From JBCCOW01 sp038749105 (lineage in GTDB: Bacteria; Planctomycetota; Phycisphaerae; Phycisphaerales; Phycisphaeraceae): DNA of 64,000 nucleotides. Under the pieces are notes generated by a model. It was not told the origin of the DNA, did not search any database, and was given only the letters and a program-made list of their open reading frames with translations. Of the stretch, positions 17,274 to 25,912 are shown piece after piece. A program made the translations under genes and the position numbers. Each line of letters starts with the position of its first letter. Within the stretch, counting starts at the first letter, position 1. The stretch is taken from contig JBCDIM010000009.1 of NCBI GenBank assembly GCA_038749105.1, positions 18,700-82,699 of the forward strand. The letters run 5' to 3'.

Positions 17274-18546
17274 CGCTAAGCCGGAAGCCAGTCCGGAGCG
17301 GTTGGAGGTGGTCTTGGTCAGTCCTTTGAGCGATCAGCGTGGTGGGGCGGAGTTGTCGCTGATGCACCTGGTGACGGGAGGCAATGGCTATGGGGTGAAC
17401 TGGTCGCTGGCGGTCCCGGGAGAAGGCGATCTGTCCGCGGCCGCGCGGTCGGCGGGGGCATCGGTGCATCTGACCGGCGGGGTACGCCTGCGTCGACCGT
17501 TGGGCTACGCCTCGGCGGTCCGGGGGTTAAGCCGCTTTGTCCGTTCCCACCGGGCATCGCTGGTGCTGTCGTGGCTGCCGCATGCGCACTACTGGTCGCT
17601 CCCCGCGGCGGCCTTGGCGGGGGCCTCGGCGGCTTGGTTCCAGAAGGATCAGGTCAAGCCCGAGAAGCTGAATAACCGGCTCACGGCGCGTCTGCCTCGC
17701 CGCGGGATCCTGGCGAATAGCGTGTTCACGGCTGAGCTGCAGGGGCAGCTGTCTCCGAGCGCCGCGATCGATGTGGTGCCGTCCGCGGTTGAACTCGATC
17801 GGTTTGCTCCGGATCACTTGGGTACTCCCGAAGCGTGTCGCGGTCGGCTTGGCCTGCCCGCTGAAGGCCCCTTGGTCGGGATGGTGGGGCGGCTCCAGGA
17901 ATGGAAGGGCTTTGGGACGGCGTTGCGGGCGCTGGGTCAGGTTCGTGCAGAGGTGCCCGATGCGAAGCTGGTTTTGATCGGCGGGCCGCACACATCGGAG
18001 CCTGAATACCCGGAGGAGCTGCGGCGGCTGGCCGCGTCTGAAGGATTGTCGGGAGCGGTGGTGTTTGTCGGTGAGGTCGAGCACGACCTGGTGCCGCAGT
18101 ACATGCAGGCGTGTGATGTCTTGGTGCATGCGAGCCGGGCTGAGCCCTTTGGAGTCGTGGTGATTGAAGCGATGGCGTTGGGCAAACCGCTGGTGGCGTC
18201 GGCCGAGGGTGGCCCCGCGACGACCGTACGGGAGGGGGTCGATGGGCTATTGGCTGGCTACGGGGACTCGGCAGCACTCGCTGCAGCGGTGACACGGCTT
18301 TTGCGGGGTGGTGCAGAGGTGGAGCGGATGTCAGTGTCAGCACGCCAGCGGGCCCGTGGCTTTTCGGTGGACGTGTTCCGACGCCGGATGGCCGATGCGG
18401 TGGGGCGGGTCTTGGGTCCGCGCCGTAGCCCGGGGATCTATGTGGATGGTCAAGCGTGGTCGGTCGATGAGACCGGAGTAGGCATGACGGATAAGGTCTC
18501 GGCCGACGCCGACGAGATTGGACGATGCGAGCTCAACGCCCGATAA
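17266..18546 (+). CDS. Glycosyltransferase family 4
   Basis: GT4 enzyme of 426 residues: VVLVSPLSDQRGGAELSLMH at the N-terminus, GMVGRLQEWKGFGTALRALG in the donor domain and the E-x7-E motif in AEPFGVVVIEAMALGKPLVA. The ATG at 17266 overlaps the previous stop by 8 bases; the longer frame starting at 17032 is antisense-like sequence inside the upstream gene. A C-terminal extension of about 45 residues after the family domain is polar and of unknown role. Confidence 0.92.
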   Translation: MGDAKPEASPERLEVVLVSPLSDQRGGAELSLMHLVTGGNGYGVNWSLAVPGEGDLSAAARSAGASVHLTGGVRLRRPLGYASAVRGLSRFVRSHRASLVLSWLPHAHYWSLPAAALAGASAAWFQKDQVKPEKLNNRLTARLPRRGILANSVFTAELQGQLSPSAAIDVVPSAVELDRFAPDHLGTPEACRGRLGLPAEGPLVGMVGRLQEWKGFGTALRALGQVRAEVPDAKLVLIGGPHTSEPEYPEELRRLAASEGLSGAVVFVGEVEHDLVPQYMQACDVLVHASRAEPFGVVVIEAMALGKPLVASAEGGPATTVREGVDGLLAGYGDSAALAAAVTRLLRGGAEVERMSVSARQRARGFSVDVFRRRMADAVGRVLGPRRSPGIYVDGQAWSVDETGVGMTDKVSADADEIGRCELNAR

Positions 18547-18572
18547 GCGGAATACCTCCGAGGGGACGCCCG

Positions 18573-20132
18573 ATGCGGCCGCCTGGAATTGGCGGGGGGC
18601 CGCGGGTTGACCCACGGCTGCTGGACGCGGTCCCTGCCTTTGAGCCAGACCGTGGCGTGGCGGGTGGGTTGGCGTTGGCGAGCTTGGCCGGATGTATTGC
18701 GTTGTTGGCTGCGGGCACCGCACGCCCGATCGACGTGTTGGTCGCCTTTGGGCTCTACCTTGGCACACTCTGGGTGATCGTGTCGCGGCCGGCGGCGGCG
18801 ATCCCGGTGCTGTTCGCGTTGATCTGCTTCAACCGTGAGGTGCGTCGGCTCTTGGACTGGGGCCAGGGCGAGTTCAGTATGTTCCCACCAACCAGCCTCC
18901 TGGTGGAAGGTGTATCCGTGACGATGGGGCTGCTCGCAGCCCGAGACTGGCGCCTGCTGTCGCCGGCAATCCGCATCGCGACTCAATTGATCATGGCGGC
19001 AACTCTCTACGGCCTGCTCCTGGGCTTGGGGGTGAGCCGGGTGGGGGTCGCGGCGGTGTTCGAATATGTCAACTGGATCGCACCGCTGATGGCGTTGCTC
19101 TATGTGGCACGGCTGAGGCCGACCCTGGAGCAGGTGAAGGGTTGGGTCGTCGCGTTCGCGGGGATCGCGGTGTTGGCCGGTGCGTACGGCTGGGTGCAGT
19201 GGTTGATCTTGCCGCCGTGGAGCAAGTTCTGGGTGGTGAGCTCGGGGATGGGATCGATCGGCCAGCCGGTTCCGATCAAGGTCCGGTTCTTCGGCTCGTT
19301 TAGTGCTCCGGGGGGCATGGGGCGCGCCTGTAGCCTGGTGGCGGTCTTGCTGCTGATGTTCAAGCCGTTCAAGCCGCCGGTGCTGTGGACGGTGACACTC
19401 TTCTTGGCGGGCTGTGCGTTGGCGTCGTTTGTACGATCGTCGTGGCTGACGGCGATGCTATGCATCATCTTCTTCCTGCTGATCGCTCGTGGCAAAGACA
19501 AGGTCCGTGTGGCGATCGCGGCGGCCGTTGTGCTGATCGCGCTGGCGATCGTGGCACCGATGCTGCCGGGTGGAGATCGGATGATCAGCCGGTTTACGAC
19601 CTTGAGCGACGTGCAGGGTGACGGGAGCTTCCAGGGCCGGATGGCGTTTAGTGGGTGGGTGATTGGCCGGATCATGGAGAAGCCTTGGGGTTACGGCATG
19701 GGGACCACCGGCGCCGCAGTGCAACGGCTTTCGTCACAGCGGAACCCGATTGGTGCGTTCGACAACGGGTTTTTACAGATCCCCTATTCCTTAGGCATCC
19801 CGGGTGCTGTGGTGTTCTGGATCGGGATCGTGAAGCTGGCGATCGCGCTAGGTCGGACGCGATACCCGGACACGGACCGGCAGCTGCTGGTCAGCGTGGC
19901 CTTTGCGGTCTCGGTTGGACATATGATCGCGCTCGCGGTGGCGAACTTCTTCAAGACCGATCTGGCGAGCATCTTCTACATCTTCCTGGCCGCGGGGCTA
20001 TGTGCAACACCGAGTGTTGGCAGGACCGTATTGCGCGGCGCACGGCAGCGGGTACAACGGCGATACCCACCGGTTGATCCGCGGTTGGGTGCCCAGGCCA
20101 TGCGGCTTCCGCGGGAGGGTCCGAGCGGCTGA
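18573..20132 (+). CDS. O-antigen ligase/polymerase-like membrane protein
   Basis: Polytopic protein of about 519 residues with roughly twelve hydrophobic segments and a large periplasmic loop near residues 335-405. That loop contains RMAFSGWVIGRIMEKPWGYG and DNGFLQIPYSLGIPG, the Wzy_C/WaaL pattern. It would either ligate the exported glycan to its anchor or polymerise repeats. ABC-exported glycans need no Wzy, so a ligase role is the simpler fit. The ATG at 18573 is chosen for the GAGGGGA at 18560-18566 with 6-base spacing; an ATG at 18525 in frame would overlap the upstream gene by 22 bases. The last base of its stop is shared with the next ATG. Confidence 0.85.
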   Translation: MRPPGIGGGPRVDPRLLDAVPAFEPDRGVAGGLALASLAGCIALLAAGTARPIDVLVAFGLYLGTLWVIVSRPAAAIPVLFALICFNREVRRLLDWGQGEFSMFPPTSLLVEGVSVTMGLLAARDWRLLSPAIRIATQLIMAATLYGLLLGLGVSRVGVAAVFEYVNWIAPLMALLYVARLRPTLEQVKGWVVAFAGIAVLAGAYGWVQWLILPPWSKFWVVSSGMGSIGQPVPIKVRFFGSFSAPGGMGRACSLVAVLLLMFKPFKPPVLWTVTLFLAGCALASFVRSSWLTAMLCIIFFLLIARGKDKVRVAIAAAVVLIALAIVAPMLPGGDRMISRFTTLSDVQGDGSFQGRMAFSGWVIGRIMEKPWGYGMGTTGAAVQRLSSQRNPIGAFDNGFLQIPYSLGIPGAVVFWIGIVKLAIALGRTRYPDTDRQLLVSVAFAVSVGHMIALAVANFFKTDLASIFYIFLAAGLCATPSVGRTVLRGARQRVQRRYPPVDPRLGAQAMRLPREGPSG

Positions 20133-21442
20133 TGCGGATCGCGTGCTACGCCTACATCGAGCCGTCATCGGGGAGTATTGCTGCGCACGGCCACCTGCTG
20201 GTCCAAGAGCTCCTGCGTCGAGGCCACGAGATCGAGCTGTTTAGCCGGCGCTCTTTTGTGTACCCGGAGGACCTGCTGGAGGCCTACCCGAACCTGGGCT
20301 ACACCGAGGTCTCAGGCCGGGTGACCCGTATGTTTGATGCGGGTCTTGATGGTTCGGCCGCCGAGCGGGAGGGCCCGGCACGGATTTTGGCGGCAAGGTT
20401 TCGGCACGCCGTGTTTAGCCGGGACGTCGTCCGAGCTATGCGTCGAGCGCATGCGCAGCGGCCGTTCGATCGGGTGCTCTATGTGGGAACGGCGTGTTTT
20501 GGTCGGGTTGCGGAGTTGCCGACGGTGAGCTGGGTGCAGGGCGCGCCGGGCAGTGATGTCCGGTCTTTGCAGCGGCATGCGGGTCTCATCCGGGAGAGCG
20601 AAGGGACTGCACGCTGGATCATGCTGCGTGGGTATGGCCTGTTCCGGCTGACCGCGGGGTTACCGCCGTTCCGGCATAGCGACCGGCTGATTGTCGGCAG
20701 CCGGGTGAGCCGTGGCGTTCTGGCCGAGCGGTTTGGGATTGCGGAAGACCGGCTGTCATCCTTGCCGTACATCATCGATACGGATCAGTACCGGGTCAGG
20801 CAAGAGCCGCCGTCAAAGGATGGGGTGCTGCGGGTGCTCTGGCTGGGGCGGATCGTCCCGCGCAAGCGTCTGGACCTGCTGCTCACAGCGACCGCCCAGG
20901 CGCTAGCGGCGGGGTGTGACCTAGACGTGACGGTGGTGGGCGGGTTTGGGTTCACGCCCGGCATGCGTCGCCTGATCGCCGAGTTTCCTCAGTCGGCACG
21001 CCTGCGGTATATCCCGGGCGTACCCCGCGAGCAGACGGGTGACCTGCTTCGGGAAACAGATCTGCTGGTGCAACCTTCAGAAGAAGAGGACTTCGGCTCC
21101 AGCGTGGCCGAGGCGATGTTGTGTGGGACGCCGGTGATTGTGGGCCGGACCAACGGTACCGGGGACTACCTCTGTCCGCGTTCACTGCGGCTCCAAGAAG
21201 ACAGCCCGGAAGAGCTGTGCGATGCGTTTGTAGAAGCCATGCGGCGAAAGCGGGCCGGCGAGCTGGCCGATCCCGCCGCGACGCGGGCCTCGGCGGAGCG
21301 ATGGTTCGGCGTTTCGGGAGTGACCGACGCTGTGGAAGCCATCCTGGAACAGGCGGGACAGCCACCCAACGCAACAAAGCCCGGAGGCGTGCAGGACGCA
21401 GCCTCCAATCACGGCGGCGTTCCAGGGCTTACCGGTGCATGA
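20132..21442 (+). CDS. Glycosyltransferase family 4
   Basis: GT4 enzyme of 436 residues beginning MRIACYAYIEPSSGSIAAHG, with donor-domain landmarks VLWLGRIVPRKRLDLLLTAT and the E-x7-E in EEDFGSSVAEAMLCGTPVIV followed by GRTNGTGDYL. The start overlaps the membrane-protein stop by one base (TGATG). The final 40 residues are polar and lie beyond the catalytic domain. Its 3' end overlaps the following GT4 by 8 bases. Confidence 0.91.
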   Translation: MRIACYAYIEPSSGSIAAHGHLLVQELLRRGHEIELFSRRSFVYPEDLLEAYPNLGYTEVSGRVTRMFDAGLDGSAAEREGPARILAARFRHAVFSRDVVRAMRRAHAQRPFDRVLYVGTACFGRVAELPTVSWVQGAPGSDVRSLQRHAGLIRESEGTARWIMLRGYGLFRLTAGLPPFRHSDRLIVGSRVSRGVLAERFGIAEDRLSSLPYIIDTDQYRVRQEPPSKDGVLRVLWLGRIVPRKRLDLLLTATAQALAAGCDLDVTVVGGFGFTPGMRRLIAEFPQSARLRYIPGVPREQTGDLLRETDLLVQPSEEEDFGSSVAEAMLCGTPVIVGRTNGTGDYLCPRSLRLQEDSPEELCDAFVEAMRRKRAGELADPAATRASAERWFGVSGVTDAVEAILEQAGQPPNATKPGGVQDAASNHGGVPGLTGA

Positions 21443-22661
21443 GATGACGGCAACGGAAACGAATCCCACTGAGCATCAATCCCGGCAGACGCTGGTCCCG
21501 ACGTCCGAGTCGTCAGGTACACCGCGCCTGGTGATCGGGACACACCGTGTTGTGCGGACCGACGGGCAGGGGCGGGTTTGCCTGGAAGTAGCGGCGGCGG
21601 CGGCAGAGCGGGGCTGGCGGGTGACGCTGTTGTGCGATCGGGCGGACGAGGATTTGGCGTCGCATCCGGCGGTGCGGTTTGTCCGTGTGCCCGCGGCTGG
21701 GCTGCCCGGCCAGCTGCTTCGCCAAGCGGCTTACGCCCGTCGGTTGACCGCGGCGTTGCCCCGTCCGGCGGGGCCCGACACGGTCGTGCTGCTCAATGGC
21801 GACATCGCGGGTGGCGCGCCGTCTGATCTGAATGTCGCGCACTTTGTGCACTCGGCGTATCGGCGTCACCTGCGGGTGCGGGGGCTGCGGTCTGTGTATC
21901 ACCGCGCCTATGCCGAGCAGCACGCACGGGGCGAACGGACCGCGTTTGCGGCGGCGTGGCGAGCGGTAGCGGTAAGTGCCCGGGTGCGGGACGAGCTGGT
22001 GCAAGAAGTCGGTGTGCCGGAGGAGAAGGTGGTCGTGATCCCGAACGGGGTTGATCTCAAAGAGTTTCATCCCCTCCGTGATGGAGAAGAGCGTCCATTG
22101 CGGGAGCTGGCGGGGTGCAGTGACGATGAGCTTCTGGCGTTGTTTGTTGGGGATCTGCGGAGTGAGCGAAAGGGTTTTGGCACGGTACTGCAGGCCGTGG
22201 CGCAGACGCCGGGTGTGCGGGTCGTGGCGGTGGGCGGGCAAGACGGCGGGCCGTTCCCTGCGATGGCTAAACGACTCGGGATCACGGATCGTGTGGTGTT
22301 CTTGGGCCGGCGAGACGACGTGCCGGGGCTGATGCGACAGGCGGACGTGTTTGTGTTTCCTAGCGCGTACGAGCCGTTTGGCCTGGTGGTGACCGAGGCT
22401 TTAGCCAGTGGGGTGCCGGTGGTCTGTGGCCCAGAGGTCGGAGCGGCCCCGCACGCGGGAGATGGGGGTGTGATGCTGCGTGGGTCGGGTGATGTGGAGG
22501 GATTGGTGGCCGCGCTCTCGGGCTTGCGGGATGATGCGGACGAGCGGGGTCGGCGGTCAATCGCGGCGCGTTCAGCGGCGGAGGCGTGCGGCTGGGGGGC
22601 GATGGCGTCGGCTTATCTGGAGCTGGCCGAGGCGGCGCTGGAGGCGAAGCAGGTTGGCTGA
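21435..22661 (+). CDS. Glycosyltransferase family 4
   Basis: GT4 enzyme of 408 residues. A 30-residue polar leader precedes RLVIGTHRVVRTDGQGRVCL. The nucleotide-sugar domain has VVVIPNGVDLKEFHPLRDGE, LFVGDLRSERKGFGTVLQAV and EPFGLVVTEALASGVPVVCG with the E-x7-E glutamates. The ATG overlaps the previous gene by 8 bases, and the sulfotransferase TTG overlaps its end by 8 bases, so the three are probably translationally coupled. Confidence 0.91.
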   Translation: MHEMTATETNPTEHQSRQTLVPTSESSGTPRLVIGTHRVVRTDGQGRVCLEVAAAAAERGWRVTLLCDRADEDLASHPAVRFVRVPAAGLPGQLLRQAAYARRLTAALPRPAGPDTVVLLNGDIAGGAPSDLNVAHFVHSAYRRHLRVRGLRSVYHRAYAEQHARGERTAFAAAWRAVAVSARVRDELVQEVGVPEEKVVVIPNGVDLKEFHPLRDGEERPLRELAGCSDDELLALFVGDLRSERKGFGTVLQAVAQTPGVRVVAVGGQDGGPFPAMAKRLGITDRVVFLGRRDDVPGLMRQADVFVFPSAYEPFGLVVTEALASGVPVVCGPEVGAAPHAGDGGVMLRGSGDVEGLVAALSGLRDDADERGRRSIAARSAAEACGWGAMASAYLELAEAALEAKQVG

Positions 22662-23631
22662 GTCGGCCGGACGACGCTGGGTGTATGTGACCGGGATGCC
22701 TCGCAGCGGCACGACATTCGCCGCAACCGTCCTGACGGCCGCACGCGGGGTGATGATGCTGCACGAGCCGTTCAATCCCCAGTGCGGTGTGCTGGGGGTG
22801 GACTGGGAGCGGGCGAAACACTTGGGTGAGGGGCTCGCACCGCCGGAGGATGCGCGCGAGGCGATCGGTCGGATGCTGAGGCTGCGGGTTCGCCAGGGCA
22901 GCCATGTCCCGCCGTCAGACCCACTGGTGCGTCGGATGGTCAAGCGGTTGGCGGGGAGCCGGGGGCCTTACCACCTGCGGCGTTCGAAGCTGCGGCCGTG
23001 GTGCCAAGCAGGTGTGGTGAAGGATCCGACAGGTTGGTCGCTGAGCGCACACCTCAGCGACGAACACGGGCTGCCGGTTGTGGTGACGGTGAAGCATCCG
23101 CTGGCGCAGGTGGCAGGCTATCAGCGGGCGGGTTGGACGGCGAAGGTGAAGTTCTTTGATCCCGGTTCGCCTTTACTCGGCCTGCTGGATGAAGAGGACC
23201 GCCGGTTGATGGAACAATACGGCGGTGGCGACGCAGACCCGCTAGAGGCGGCGGCGGTTTCGTGGCGACTGACCTACCGCGTACTCTTGGGCTGGGCGCG
23301 TGAGCGGTCGGCATGGCGGGTGGCGGTGATGGAGCAGCTTTCGGCCGACCCGGGCGAGAGGTTCTCGGTGTTGGCTGGGGAGGTAGGCCTGCCCTGGGAT
23401 CGGTGGAGCGACCGGGCGATCCAGCGGATGACAGGGGGGCACAACCCGGCGGAGGCAAGGCCCGGCCGATTCCAGGACCTCAAACGAGACAGCAGGCGTG
23501 TGTTCGAGCTGCGTCGCGCGTCGCTGAGCGCGGCCGAGCGGGCGCGTGTGTTCGAGCTGACATGGCCGGTGGCGAATGAAATCTACGACGAAGAGAGTTT
23601 CGGACTAAGTGACGGCGAGAAGGAGTCTTGA
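22654..23631 (+). CDS. Sulfotransferase family protein
   Basis: PAPS-dependent sulfotransferase of about 325 residues. The 5'-phosphosulfate loop is YVTGMPRSGTTFAATVL at the N-terminus, and VTVKHPLAQVAGYQRAGW around residue 145 fits the 3'-phosphate-binding segment. The TTG at 22654 puts the loop about 12 residues from the N-terminus and overlaps the GT4 stop by 8 bases; an earlier ATG at 22480 would run inside that gene and is rejected. It would sulfate a sugar hydroxyl of the glycan and release PAP. A PAP-phosphatase-type gene occurs at 36541-37506. No PAPS synthesis genes are in the window. Confidence 0.85.
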   Translation: MAESAGRRWVYVTGMPRSGTTFAATVLTAARGVMMLHEPFNPQCGVLGVDWERAKHLGEGLAPPEDAREAIGRMLRLRVRQGSHVPPSDPLVRRMVKRLAGSRGPYHLRRSKLRPWCQAGVVKDPTGWSLSAHLSDEHGLPVVVTVKHPLAQVAGYQRAGWTAKVKFFDPGSPLLGLLDEEDRRLMEQYGGGDADPLEAAAVSWRLTYRVLLGWARERSAWRVAVMEQLSADPGERFSVLAGEVGLPWDRWSDRAIQRMTGGHNPAEARPGRFQDLKRDSRRVFELRRASLSAAERARVFELTWPVANEIYDEESFGLSDGEKES

Positions 23632-24779
23632 TGGCATCGAGTGTGGATGACAGATCGCGGGTGCTGATGCTGCAGAACCTGGCGGAGTTCCCGTCGATGA
23701 GCATGAAGCGGTACGCGGCATCGCTGCACGGTGCGTTTGCGGGGCTGACCGGGTGGGATGTGCAGATGCCCGAGGTGAGTCAGCCGGCGGCGTTGGCGGG
23801 GTTGCCGCTGTCGATGGCCTCGCGTTGGGGCCGGCTGGTGAAGTACCCAAGCGAGATCCGTCGGCTGCGTTCGGAACTCCGGCCCGGGGTCTGCCACGTG
23901 CTGGACCACTCGCACGCCAACCTGCTCCGTGCGTGTGAGCCGGCAAGCAGCGTGATCACGGTGCATGATGTGATCCCGATGCTCAGCGTGGTGGGTGAGC
24001 TGAACTTCTCGGTCAAGCGTCAGGTGCGTTACACGTTCCCGAAGAAGCTGCGGCGTATTGAGAAGTGCGCGGCGGTTATCGCGATCAGCGCGAGCACGAA
24101 GCGGTCACTGCTGAGGTTTGTGGACATGCCCGAAGACCGGGTGCATGTGGTGCATTACGGCGTCTCGGAGGGCTTCGTCCCAGATCCGACGACAGGGCTG
24201 TCGCTGGAGCAGGAGCGGGCCGACGTGCTAGCCAACCATGGGATCGATCCGGGGCGTCGGGTTGTGCTGCATGTCTGCACGCAGAATCGCTACAAGAACT
24301 CGCCAGCGCTTTTACGGATGCTGCGGCGTTTGCCCGACGAGTTCGTGCTGCTGCGTGTGGGCGCGGGGCTGTTTGAAGACGAGGCGGCGATGGCGGAAGA
24401 CCTCGGTGTAGCAGGGCGTGTGATCAATGCCGGGAAGGTGTACGGCGACGACAAGCTGGGTGCCTACTACCGGGCCGCGGACGTGTTTGCTTTCCCGAGC
24501 ACATTCGAGGGGTTCGGCTGGCCGCCGCTGGAGGCGATGGCGTGCGGGTGCCCGGTGGTGGCGAGTAATGCGGCCAGCATGCCGGAGGTCGTGGGGGACG
24601 CGGGGGTCCAGGTGGACCCGCACGACGACGAAGGCTTGGCGGGCGCAGTGGAGCACGTTTTGCGTCAACGCGACGATTTTCGGCGGCGTAGCCTGGAAAG
24701 AGCGGGTAAGTTTCGCTGGCGGGATTGCGCGGAGAGGACGGCGGGGGTGTACGAGCAGGTATTGAAGGAAAGGGCATGA
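23631..24779 (+). CDS. Glycosyltransferase family 4
   Basis: GT4 enzyme of 382 residues with VLMLQNLAEFPSMSMKRYAA, the acceptor-domain VITVHDVIPML, VIAISASTKRSLLRFVDMP and the E-x7-E in FEGFGWPPLEAMACGCPVVA. The ATG at 23631 overlaps the sulfotransferase stop by one base and has AAGGAG at 23620-23625, making it a better start than the TTG three bases earlier. It resembles WbpY/WbaZ-like mannosyltransferases in motif spacing, but the sugar is not certain. Its stop overlaps the epimerase start by 4 bases. Confidence 0.91.
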   Translation: MASSVDDRSRVLMLQNLAEFPSMSMKRYAASLHGAFAGLTGWDVQMPEVSQPAALAGLPLSMASRWGRLVKYPSEIRRLRSELRPGVCHVLDHSHANLLRACEPASSVITVHDVIPMLSVVGELNFSVKRQVRYTFPKKLRRIEKCAAVIAISASTKRSLLRFVDMPEDRVHVVHYGVSEGFVPDPTTGLSLEQERADVLANHGIDPGRRVVLHVCTQNRYKNSPALLRMLRRLPDEFVLLRVGAGLFEDEAAMAEDLGVAGRVINAGKVYGDDKLGAYYRAADVFAFPSTFEGFGWPPLEAMACGCPVVASNAASMPEVVGDAGVQVDPHDDEGLAGAVEHVLRQRDDFRRRSLERAGKFRWRDCAERTAGVYEQVLKERA

Positions 24780-25912
24780 CGATGAAGGTGTTGGTCTCGG
24801 GCGTGGCGGGCTTTATCGGGGGGCACGTCGCGGAGCGATACCTCGACGAGGGCGCGAGCGTGGTGGGTTTCGACAACCTCTCGCGCCGCGGGAACGTCGA
24901 GAACATCCGTTGGCTGAGTGAGCATGCCGAGTCAAAACCCGGGCGGTTCGAGTTCGTTCACTGTGATATCCGCAACGAGACCGACTGCCTCGGGCTTTTC
25001 GAGGCGCACAAGGACGCAGACGTGGTGATCCACTTGGCAGGCCAGGTGGCGGTCACCACCTCGTTCCTGAACCCGCGGATGGACTTTGAAGCCAATGCGT
25101 TGGGGACGCTGAACCTGTTGGAGGCTACCCGGCTTTACACCCCGAAGGCGGCGTTTGTGTTCGCGTCGACCAACAAGGTTTACGGCGGGATGGAGCAGGT
25201 GGAGGTGGTGCTCGACGAGTCGACCGGCCGGTATCGGTACGCGGATTATCCCAAAGGCATCCCCGAGACGGCCCCGCTGGACTTCCACTCGCCCTATGGC
25301 TGCTCAAAGGGTACGGCCGATCAGTATGTCCGCGACTACGCCCGGATGTACGACCTCAACACGGTGGTGTTCCGGCAGTCGTGCATCTATGGGACACGCC
25401 AGTTCGGGGTCGAAGACCAGGGCTGGATCGCGTGGTTCACGATCGCCCGGTTGTTGGGCAAGCCCATCACGGTGTACGGGGATGGTCGCCAGGTGCGGGA
25501 TACGCTCTGGGTTGATGACCTGGTAGACCTGTATCAGGCGGCCATCGGGAACATGGCTGTGGCGCGGGGGAAGGTGTACAACGCCGGCGGCGGCGTGGGG
25601 AACACCCTGTCTTTGCTGGAGCTTGTCGATCATCTCAAGGAGCACACGGGCAGTGATGACCCGGTGGCCTTCGATGACTGGAGGCCCGGCGATCAGCGTT
25701 GCTTTATCGCCGATGTGACCAAGGCACAGACCGAGCTTGGCTGGACCCCTAAGACGCCGCCGAGCGAAGGCGTGCAGAAGCTGGCCGATTGGGCGGTGCG
25801 GAACCAAGCCGTGCTCGAGCGCGTTCTGGGGAGTGTTGGCAAGGGCAAGGACCCGCAGAAGCAGGCGGTTGAACAGAAGCGTCTGCAGGAGGCGAACCGG
25901 GGGGACGGGTGA
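24776..25912 (+). CDS. NAD-dependent epimerase, CDP-paratose 2-epimerase-like
   Basis: Extended short-chain dehydrogenase/reductase of 378 residues. It has GVAGFIGGHVAERY for NAD binding, FASTNKVYGG with the active-site serine/threonine region, and YGCSKGTADQYV with the catalytic Y-x3-K. The block IYGTRQFGVEDQGWIAWF is typical of the CDP-paratose 2-epimerase (RfbE/tyvelose) subgroup rather than GalE. Thus it probably inverts C2 of a nucleotide-activated deoxysugar. The other CDP-dideoxyhexose genes are not in the window. The ATG at 24776 overlaps the upstream stop by 4 bases. A basic 25-residue tail follows the domain. Confidence 0.83.
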   Translation: MTMKVLVSGVAGFIGGHVAERYLDEGASVVGFDNLSRRGNVENIRWLSEHAESKPGRFEFVHCDIRNETDCLGLFEAHKDADVVIHLAGQVAVTTSFLNPRMDFEANALGTLNLLEATRLYTPKAAFVFASTNKVYGGMEQVEVVLDESTGRYRYADYPKGIPETAPLDFHSPYGCSKGTADQYVRDYARMYDLNTVVFRQSCIYGTRQFGVEDQGWIAWFTIARLLGKPITVYGDGRQVRDTLWVDDLVDLYQAAIGNMAVARGKVYNAGGGVGNTLSLLELVDHLKEHTGSDDPVAFDDWRPGDQRCFIADVTKAQTELGWTPKTPPSEGVQKLADWAVRNQAVLERVLGSVGKGKDPQKQAVEQKRLQEANRGDG

